A stretch of DNA of 64,000 bases, taken from NCBI RefSeq assembly GCF_026625785.1, contig NZ_CP113063.1:1984001-2048000 (forward strand), read 5' to 3'. Source of the DNA: Gordonia sp. SL306 (lineage in GTDB: Bacteria > Actinomycetota > Actinomycetes > Mycobacteriales > Mycobacteriaceae). Positions 39,208 to 47,355 of this stretch are shown in pieces. The notes below the pieces were generated by a model, which worked only from the letters and a program-made list of their open reading frames with translations, was not told the origin of the DNA and did no database searches. A program made the translations under genes and the position numbers. The stretch's first letter is position 1. Each line of letters begins with the position of its first letter.

Positions 39208-39252
39208 AAACGGATGAATCCTCCGTATATTAATCGGAGGAAGCTTCCGTTT
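39208..39252. promoter_or_regulatory. 45-bp double-arm TetR operator
   Basis: Arms AAACGGA (39208-39214) and TCCGTTT (39246-39252), and inner arms CCTCCG (39220-39225) and CGGAGG (39235-39240), are all perfect and symmetrically spaced (5, 9, 5 nt), with an AT-rich centre. It lies between the divergent TetR and MFS starts. Confidence 0.8.
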
Positions 39253-39298
39253 CACCGCTGAGTGTACTCCACAATCCCTACTCGAAAAGAGCTCATCA

Positions 39299-40774
39299 AT
39301 GTCTCTTTCGCCATCCCTCGAACGCATCCGGATTCCGGGACAGCCGTCCCGGATCCACCGGTTGCGGTCACGGATCAACACCGACGCACTGGTTCTTCTC
39401 GCGGTTCTCGGATGCCAGCTGATGGTGGTCGTGGATGCCACGATCGTCAACGTCGCCCTACCGGATATCTAACGGTCCCTTGGCTTCTCGACCTCGAGCC
39501 TGTCCTGGGTCCTCAACGCCTACACCCTCACCTTCGGGGGCCTGCTCCTCCTCGGCGCCCGACTCGGCGACATCCTGGGTCGTCGGGGCACCTTCCTCGG
39601 TGGACTCAGCCTGTTCGTCGCGGCATCGATGTTCGGCGGTTTCGCCACCGACACCTCGATGCTGTTGGTGGCCCGGGCATTTCAGGGCGTCGGCGCCGCA
39701 CTCGCCGCGCCGGCCGCGCTGGCCCTGCTGATGACCCGCTTCCCTGAGGGAAGCCAACGGACTCGCGCGTTGGCGCTGTTCACCGCGGTGTCGATCGGCG
39801 GATTCTCGCTGGGACTCGTGCTCGGCGGCGCCCTCGTGCAATGGCTGGACTGGCGATGGGTGTTCTTCGTCAACGTGCCCATCGGCGCGGTCGTGATCAT
39901 CGCCGGCCTGCTGTCGCTGCCACGAACCGCCGCCCAGCCCGGGGCGTTCGACCTCCAGGGCGCCCTGTACTCGACGGCAGGCATCGGAGCGATCGTCTAC
40001 GGTCTGGTCAACGCTGCCGAACACGGGTGGTCGTCATCGGTGACGATCGTGGCGCTGATCATCGGATTCGCCTTCCTGATCGGCTTCGTCTACACCGAAA
40101 GCCGTGCACCACAACCCATCACACCACTGCGGCTGTTCGCCAGCGTGTCTCGCAGCTCGGCCCACCTGGGCCGACTGGTGATGGTCGCCGGGTTCATGGG
40201 CATCATGTTCTTCCTGACCCAGTATCTACAGGAGGTCCTGCACTACGGCCCCTTGGAGACCGGCGTCGCCTACCTCCCGATGACGGTGGCCACCTTCGCC
40301 GCCTCGCAGGTGACCGCACGTGTGCTGGTCGGGCGGTTCAGCACTCGCGCCCTCCTCATCACCGCGTTCTCGGTGGCGGCAGCGGGCCTGTTCTGGCTGA
40401 CCACGCTCGATGCCCAGACGCCGTATCTCGCCCTGCTGGGACCGTTCGTGCTCATCGGCGCAGGCGGCGGAATGGCGTTCCTGTCGCTGACCACCGCGGC
40501 GCTGCGGGGCGTGCACCCCGACGACGCCGGAGCGGCATCCGGGCTGGTCAACACCGCGCAACAATTGGGCGGCACCGTCGGTCTCGCCATCATGGTCGCC
40601 GTGTTCGGGGCCGCGACACGCGGCCTCTCACCCTCGACGACCACCTTCGCCCACGGCATGACAGTGACAGTGCTGGCAGCCGCCATCCTGCTCACGGTTG
40701 GCGCGGTGCTCATGGCGATCACCCAGGGCGAGCGTCGGACGCTTACCCCTGCACCTGCCGCCCCCGTGCAGTGA
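39299..40774 (+). pseudogene. MFS (DHA2-like) transporter interrupted by an in-frame TAA
   Basis: Translation from the ATG at 39299 gives 57 residues ending TIVNVALPDI, then TAA at 39470-39472. The same frame then continues with RSLGFSTSSLSWVLNAYTL and the loop motif GARLGDILGRR to a normal stop at 40774 (491 codons in all). Homologues usually read ALPDIQ at this point, so CAA (Gln) to TAA by one C-to-T change is the simplest explanation. The next in-frame ATG (39629) would lose the first two helices and the loop motif. Either a recent pseudogene or a base error. Confidence 0.85.
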
Positions 40775-41483
40775 ATCCGGCACACAGATAGGCGATCCCG
40801 TCGTCGAGGCGGGATCGCGGGTCGAGAAGCCGTGGCGCCGTGTCACATCCGGACAGTTCGGAGAGATGCGGCGCCACGGCCTTGCTCCGACCCCCGATCA
40901 GGTCCTCGAGCCCGTCCGGCCGTTCCGAGGGCTTCTCGGTGCGCAGCAGGTCGTCACTGACGGCCACCAGCGCGACGCCGTGCACGTGCGTCCAGACCGC
41001 GAGCGCCATCCCGGTCGCCTCGACGAGGTCGACACCGAGATCCAGGAAGCCCGCGGCGAACCAGTCCAGACACCGCAGGGACTCATCACCGAAGCTGTGC
41101 CTGGGCGACGAGTATGCGAGCACCACCCAGGGGTGGCGGCGATACAACTCCCAGTCGATCTCGACGATGATCCGTACCCGCTCCTGCCACGACGACGGCT
41201 CAGCCTCGTCGACCGGATACGGGAACCGCCTGCCGATCTCCTCCGACATCTGCTGGAGCAGGGCGTCCTTGTCATCGACGTGCCGATACAGCGACATCGC
41301 CCCGACACCGAGTTCGTCGGCGATCCGGCGCATCGACAACGCGCCGATGCCGTCCCGGTCCGCGACGTCGATCGCGGCATCGACGATCGCTCCGAGAGTC
41401 AGCTTCGCGCCGACCGCGGACTTGTCTGCAGCGGATTTCTCGTCAGACGGCAATCGTCGATCCCTCTCCCCGGTGTCGCCCAC
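40743..41483 (-). CDS. TetR-family regulator of the second MFS pair
   Basis: 246 residues. The helix-turn-helix LSMRRIADELGVGAMSLYRHV (~49-69) is followed by a TetR_C-type ligand domain with WVVLAYSSPRHSFGDESLRCLDWF. Its 3' end overlaps the end of the interrupted MFS gene by 32 bp. It is divergent from the intact MFS carrier at 41622 and should repress it through the GTAC-rich repeats between the genes. Confidence 0.9.
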   Translation of the reverse strand: MGDTGERDRRLPSDEKSAADKSAVGAKLTLGAIVDAAIDVADRDGIGALSMRRIADELGVGAMSLYRHVDDKDALLQQMSEEIGRRFPYPVDEAEPSSWQERVRIIVEIDWELYRRHPWVVLAYSSPRHSFGDESLRCLDWFAAGFLDLGVDLVEATGMALAVWTHVHGVALVAVSDDLLRTEKPSERPDGLEDLIGGRSKAVAPHLSELSGCDTAPRLLDPRSRLDDGIAYLCAGFTARGRQVQG

Positions 41484-41518
41484 CGATCACCCCGGTGACC
41501 TGTGGGAATAATTCACTT

Positions 41519-41587
41519 GCGTACAGCGTACCCATTCTCGTACCCTTCCAAGCGTACGGCGTACGCGGCCACCCGGCGGCGTACGCC
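41519..41587. promoter_or_regulatory. Cluster of GCGTAC operator repeats
   Basis: GCGTAC is repeated at 41519 and 41526. GCGTACGGCGTACGC (41552-41566) is a perfect inverted repeat. GGCGTACGCC (41578-41587) is a palindrome. All lie between the TetR start and the MFS ribosome site. Confidence 0.72.
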
Positions 41588-41621
41588 TTCGCCAGTATTG
41601 CGAGATCCAGGAGAGTTCGAC

Positions 41622-43145
41622 ATGTCCACCCTCATCCCATCGTCAGATCAGCGCCAACGGGATCCTTCCGGCGCCGACCGACGCATGTGGTGGGGACTCG
41701 GTGTCCTCACTCTCCCCGTGTTGCTGGTCTCGATGGACTTCTCGGTCCTCTACCTCGCCATTCCGGCGATCACCGAGGCCCTCGACCCGTCCGCGGCCCA
41801 GCAGCTCTGGATCCTCGACATCTACGGATTCCTCATCGCCGGCCTGCTCATCACGATGGGCAACGTGGGCGATCGCCTGGGTCGTCGGCGCATCCTGTTG
41901 GCGGGCGCGGCGCTGTTCGGTGTCGCCTCGGTGATTGCCGCATTCGCACCAACCGCCGGCGTGCTCATCGCCGCACGCGCCCTGATGGGCGTCGGTGGCG
42001 CGACCCTCATGCCCTCGAGCCTGTCGCTGATCGCCAACATGTTCCCGAACGCCCGGGACCGGGCCAGGGCGATCGGCGTCTGGACGGCCGCGTTCGCCGG
42101 CGGCAGTGCGCTCGGTCCGGTGATCGGCGGCGTGCTCCTGCACCACTTCTGGTGGGGCGTCGTGTTCCTCATCAACGTGCCGGTGCTGGCAGTGCTGTTC
42201 ATCGCCGGTCCTCGGCTGGTGCCCGAGTATCGCGCGCCCAACACCACGCGGTTCGACGTGGTCGGCGTGGCGCTGTCGATGCTGGGCATCCTGCCGCTCG
42301 TGTATGCGGTGAAGACGATGGCGGCCGACGGCATCAGCGGAACCGTCGTGGCGATCGGCGTCTTCGGCGTCGTGATGCTCGCACTGTTCCTGGCGCATCA
42401 GAGGCGGGTGGCCGCACCACTGCTCGACCTCGCCCTGTTCCGGAACCCGCAGTTCAGCGCCGCTGTCTCGGTGGCGCTGGTCGGCATGATGGCGCTCGGC
42501 GGGATGTCGTACCTCACCGGCGTCTACCTGCAGTCGGTTCGCGGGTTCGACGTCCTCACCGCAGCACTCGCGGGGCTGCCGATGGCGGTCGCGGTGGCGG
42601 TCTTCTCGATCGGCGCGTCCCGGGTGGTCGCGGCGCTCGGGCTACGAGCCGCCTTTGTCGGGTCGGTGCTGCTCGCGGCGGTCGGCAACCTCGGGCTGCT
42701 CGCGCTGTCGATGTCCAGCCCGCTGTGGATCTACCTCGTCTTCACCTCGATCGCCGGCATCGGATACGGCATCCAGTTCAGCCTGGTCTCCGATGTGGTG
42801 GTCGGGTCGGTTCCGGTCGAGCGTTCGGGTGCGGCGTCGGGGATCTCCGAGACGAGCTTCGAACTCGGCACCGCACTGGGGCTCGCGCTGCTCGGCTCGC
42901 TGGCAACGCTGGTGTTCCGGGAGAACTCCGGTGGCTGGACCTTCGGCGACACGCTCGGCGACACCATGCACCGCGCCCTCGAGATGGGCGACGGCGGAAC
43001 AGGATTGGCGGACGCGGCCCGCAACGCCTACGTAGACGGGATGCATGCCGCATCCCTCGCGAGCGTGATCGCACTCGGCGTGCTCGCGGTCGTGCTGACC
43101 GTCGTCATGCGCGACCGCACCGCAGCCGACGTGCGGCAGGACTGA
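41622..43145 (+). CDS. MFS multidrug-type transporter (14 TM, SmvA/QacA-like)
   Basis: 507 residues from the ATG at 41622, with AGGAGAG upstream; a start at 41502 would lie in the operator region. Helix 1 carries VLLVSMDFSVLYLAIPAI. The loop 2-3 motif is GNVGDRLGRRRIL (~85-97), and motif C is ARALMGVGGATLMPSSLSLI. This layout fits DHA2 exporters such as SmvA/QacA, which pump cationic or amphipathic compounds using the proton gradient. Regulated by the divergent TetR protein. Confidence 0.92.
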   Translation: MSTLIPSSDQRQRDPSGADRRMWWGLGVLTLPVLLVSMDFSVLYLAIPAITEALDPSAAQQLWILDIYGFLIAGLLITMGNVGDRLGRRRILLAGAALFGVASVIAAFAPTAGVLIAARALMGVGGATLMPSSLSLIANMFPNARDRARAIGVWTAAFAGGSALGPVIGGVLLHHFWWGVVFLINVPVLAVLFIAGPRLVPEYRAPNTTRFDVVGVALSMLGILPLVYAVKTMAADGISGTVVAIGVFGVVMLALFLAHQRRVAAPLLDLALFRNPQFSAAVSVALVGMMALGGMSYLTGVYLQSVRGFDVLTAALAGLPMAVAVAVFSIGASRVVAALGLRAAFVGSVLLAAVGNLGLLALSMSSPLWIYLVFTSIAGIGYGIQFSLVSDVVVGSVPVERSGAASGISETSFELGTALGLALLGSLATLVFRENSGGWTFGDTLGDTMHRALEMGDGGTGLADAARNAYVDGMHAASLASVIALGVLAVVLTVVMRDRTAADVRQD

Positions 43146-43160
43146 TCGGGTCGGAGGCGT

Positions 43161-43166
43161 TAGCCT
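43161..43166 (+). promoter_or_regulatory. -10 box TAGCCT, probably leaderless
   Basis: TAGCCT ends 7 nt before the GTG at 43174, which has no close ribosome site. Confidence 0.4.
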
Positions 43167-43173
43167 TGCCCTC

Positions 43174-43740
43174 GTGCACGAGCTGATCGAAGGACGTTGG
43201 AGCGCGCGAGGGTATGACCCCGACGCGACGATCTCCACCGACGACGTGACCTCGATCCTGGAGGCCGGCCGGTGGGCGCCGACCTGGGGTCGGGTCCAGC
43301 CGGTCCGGTTCGTCGTCGGGATTCGGGGCGATGCCACGTTCATGAAGCTCACCGATGTCCTGACCAGCGGAAACGTGGGGTGGGCGCCTGCCTCCGCGGC
43401 GCTGGTCCTCGTGTGCACGGCCGCCGAACCCGACGACGAGAAGGCCCGCACCTACGCGACGGTCGACACCGGACTCGCAGTGGCGCAGATGATCCTGCAA
43501 GCCGCGGATCTCGGGTTCAACGGTCACCCGATGGCCGGGTTCGACCCCGCTCGTGTGCGGGAACTGTTCGCCATCCCCGACGACCGACGACCGTTGGTCC
43601 TGCTGGGCGTCGGCAAGCTCGCCGATCCCGCGACCCTGGCACCCGAGATCCGCGAGCGCGACGAACGCCCGCGCACCCGACTACCGCTCGACGAGGTGGC
43701 GTTCAGCGAGACCTGGGGTCACGCCTTCGGAAGTCCCTGA
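43174..43740 (+). CDS. Nitroreductase-family flavoprotein
   Basis: 188 residues. RWSARGYDPDATISTDDVTSIL is the FMN-phosphate-binding N-terminus typical of the family, followed by AGRWAPTWGRVQPVRFVV. The central TVDTGLAVAQMILQAADLGFNG helix and GVGKLADP complete the fold. It should form an FMN dimer using NAD(P)H to reduce nitro groups or quinones; the physiological substrate is unknown. It lies 28 bp after the MFS gene but has its own -10-like element. Confidence 0.9.
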   Translation: MHELIEGRWSARGYDPDATISTDDVTSILEAGRWAPTWGRVQPVRFVVGIRGDATFMKLTDVLTSGNVGWAPASAALVLVCTAAEPDDEKARTYATVDTGLAVAQMILQAADLGFNGHPMAGFDPARVRELFAIPDDRRPLVLLGVGKLADPATLAPEIRERDERPRTRLPLDEVAFSETWGHAFGSP

Positions 43741-43747
43741 CCCCGCC

Positions 43748-43886
43748 GATCGGGCACAGTTCCCCGTCGATCGGGCACAGTTCCACGCCGACCGGGCACA
43801 GTTCCACGCCGATCGGGCACAGTACCGAGTTCGTGCGCACACTCGGCGCGAACCTGCGCACGATCGACGGATTCGTGTGCCCGATC
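43748..43886. repeat. 21-bp-period array: four direct cores, two inverted cores
   Basis: Core GATCGGGCACAG starts at 43748, 43769, 43790 (GACC variant) and 43811, exactly 21 bp apart with 9-nt spacers. Inverted forms CTGCGCACGATC (43854) and GTGTGCCCGATC (43875) are again 21 bp apart. The array begins 7 nt after the nitroreductase stop. Confidence 0.85.
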
Positions 43887-43904
43887 GACGGGCGCTGTGA
43901 ACGA

Positions 43905-44339
43905 TCAGAACTGCTCGCAGGTCGCCTTGGCCTTCTTGATCGCGTCGTGGTTCTTCTTCATCTCCGTGCGCATCGGCGGCATGATGTGGTGATCCTGCAT
44001 GAACTGCCTGATCGACGCGCGGGTCGGGTGATTCTTGCGGAACTCCGCGCGCTTGGCCTGCTTCTGTTCCTTCGTCATCGTCATCGCCGACTCGAAGTGC
44101 TTCTTCATCTTCGGGTTGCCGTCGATGCGCTTCCACAATGCCGGGTCCTGCTTCGCGAGAGCACCCTCCACCTGGGACACGCTGCAGTGGGTACCCGGCA
44201 CGCTCGAGTGCGGCGCGGGCGTTGCCGGGGCCGCAGTCGCGACGCCTCCGACCGCGATGGCCGACGCGATGCCTGCACCGGCGACGCTGCAGGCGACACC
44301 GCGGGCGAACCGCTTACCGGGGCGAGTGGACTGAGTCAT
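43905..44339 (-). CDS. Secreted haemophore-like protein
   Basis: 144 residues from the ATG at 44339, with GAAGGA upstream. The signal peptide is at ~1-36 (ending GGVATAAPA). The mature helical domain has one Cys near its start (VPGTHCSVSQVEGALAKQDP) and one near its end (KATCEQF). HFESAMTMTKEQKQAKRAEF resembles the small mycobacterial haemophore (MHB/Rv0203-type) family, whose members bind or pass on haem outside the cell. Family membership is likely; haem binding is not shown. Confidence 0.75.
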   Translation of the reverse strand: MTQSTRPGKRFARGVACSVAGAGIASAIAVGGVATAAPATPAPHSSVPGTHCSVSQVEGALAKQDPALWKRIDGNPKMKKHFESAMTMTKEQKQAKRAEFRKNHPTRASIRQFMQDHHIMPPMRTEMKKNHDAIKKAKATCEQF

Positions 44340-44568
44340 GTACACATCCTTCGTTGTCGGTCGAACGGCGGAGCCGTCGCGCGACATGCACGGCCCGACG
44401 GGCCGGGCATGCGACGAAAACTAGCGGCGCCACATGAGATACGACTGAGAATCGCTCAACAGTCCGCGCATATTTCTCGCTGGTCAGAGCCCTTTTGCCG
44501 GGTTTGTGCCCGCATGTCGGAATCCGCGGGCGGCGATTGCGGCCGCCCAGCCTCGGGGCCGACGGCAT
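44340..44568 (+). other. Intergenic region upstream of the leuA promoter
   Basis: No gene supported. It separates the divergent haemophore-like gene from the leuA promoter and must contain the haemophore gene's promoter. No obvious Fur- or IdeR-type box was found by eye. Confidence 0.3.
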
Positions 44569-44598
44569 TTGATCGGCACCATCGGTGGGGAGTACAGT
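44569..44598 (+). promoter_or_regulatory. leuA promoter
   Basis: TTGATC (44569-44574), an 18-nt spacer and TACAGT (44593-44598) predict transcription starting at about 44605-44606, which is the ATG of the leader peptide. Confidence 0.65.
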
Positions 44599-44605
44599 CC
44601 GAGAC

Positions 44606-44647
44606 ATGCAGCGCGCGCTCCTTCTCGGTTGCCGCGGCGGGGTCTGA
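44606..44647 (+). CDS. Putative leuA leader peptide MQRALLLGCRGGV
   Basis: 13 codons plus TGA, with three consecutive leucine codons (CTC CTT CTC, 44618-44626). There is no ribosome site; the promoter predicts a leaderless message starting at its ATG. Position (75 bp before leuA), size and leucine run are those of a leucine-sensing leader peptide. The following RNA can fold in alternative ways. Confidence 0.72.
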   Translation: MQRALLLGCRGGV

Positions 44648-44711
44648 ATGACCGGCCCTCCGTCGCGGGCCTACTCATGCGCCGGTCATCTTCCCCATTC
44701 GATTCACGGAG
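44632..44711 (+). promoter_or_regulatory. leuA: leuA leader RNA with competing pairings
   Basis: Stem A: 44632-44642 (CCGCGGCGGGG) with 44658-44668, 11 pairs including two G-U. ATGACCGG (44648-44655, in the loop of A) can pair with CCGGTCAT (44682-44689) as a pseudoknot. CTCCGT (44658-44663) is also complementary to ACGGAG (44706-44711), the leuA ribosome site. Stem A and this masking pair exclude each other. Confidence 0.55.
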
Positions 44712-44716
44712 ATTGA

Positions 44717-46573
<1,857 letters not shown>

Positions 46574-46905
46574 CGGCGACCCACCCACCAAAGCCACCTC
46601 CCACCTCGCTGATCGAGTAGCGGCGACGGAGGAGCCGCGTATCGAGATCATCGACGCGCCAACCCCATTCGGCGCGCCAGCAGACCCACGATGGTCGGGC
46701 GACCCCCGATTCATCGTGTCGAGGCGTGGGCCGGGATCCATCGAACAGCGGGCGATCCCCGCTGACCGGGTCCCGGCCCACCCCTTTTCGGCATCCGACA
46801 CGATCGTCATCCTTTCCGGATGACGACTTCCGCCCCCGAGCGGGACAGACTCCAAGGAGAGGATCGGGCGCACCGTCCGCGCTCCACTCGGCGAGAGGGG
46901 TCAGC
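46574..46905 (+). other. Intergenic region with a dispersed repeat arm
   Basis: 332 bp without a supported gene. At 46609-46649 lies GATCGAGTAGCGGCG...GCCGCGTATCGAGATC, a stem-forming copy of the repeat seen at 38389-38485. The remainder holds the promoter region of the next gene. Confidence 0.6.
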
Positions 46906-47340
46906 ATGGCCGACCGGGCCGAGCTCGGGCCGATCGACTACATCGTCGTCGAACTCCCCGACGACACAACGACTCTCATCGATCACATGATCACGGAGAT
47001 CGCCGGACTCATGGCGGCCGGCACCATGCGCGTCCTCGACCTGGTGGCGATCTCCGTCGACGCCGACGGCGCGGTCGATGTGACCGAGGTCGAGACGGTC
47101 GAGGACCCCCGCCTCGCGGACTTCGTGACATCTCTCGCCGAGATCCTGGCCCTCGAGGATGTGGAGAACATCGCGACTGCGGTGACACCGGGGCGGAGCG
47201 CCATTGTGATCGTCTGGGAATACCTGTGCGCCCGCCCTTTTGCCACGCTCGCGCAGACGTCGGGATCGCAGATCATCGCCCAGGGACGCATCCCGACAGG
47301 AGCGGTGGTCGCGGCTCTGACGACCGAGCTTCCTGGATGA
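46906..47340 (+). CDS. DUF6325-family protein
   Basis: 144 residues; GAGAGGGG precedes the ATG. Acidic alpha/beta protein with LGPIDYIVVELPDDT, VLDLVAISVDADGAVDVTEV and, near the end, TSGSQIIAQGRIPTGAVVAAL, which fit DUF6325/DUF1269-like proteins often found beside SHOCT-domain genes in actinobacteria. Function unknown; often considered stress-associated. It converges on the second LAL regulator (15 bp between stops). Confidence 0.78.
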   Translation: MADRAELGPIDYIVVELPDDTTTLIDHMITEIAGLMAAGTMRVLDLVAISVDADGAVDVTEVETVEDPRLADFVTSLAEILALEDVENIATAVTPGRSAIVIVWEYLCARPFATLAQTSGSQIIAQGRIPTGAVVAALTTELPG

Positions 47341-47355
47341 GGCCGTGGCCGACGA

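Noticed and set aside
43748..43886. CRISPR array or VNTR as explanation for the 21-bp array
   Set aside because: 9-nt spacers are too short for CRISPR. Simple slippage would not produce inverted copies in the same 21-bp register, although it cannot be excluded for the direct copies.
44648..44716. 22-codon open frame between leader peptide and leuA
   Set aside because: No ribosome site and it occupies the RNA pairing region; more likely non-coding, although reinitiation after the leader stop cannot be ruled out.
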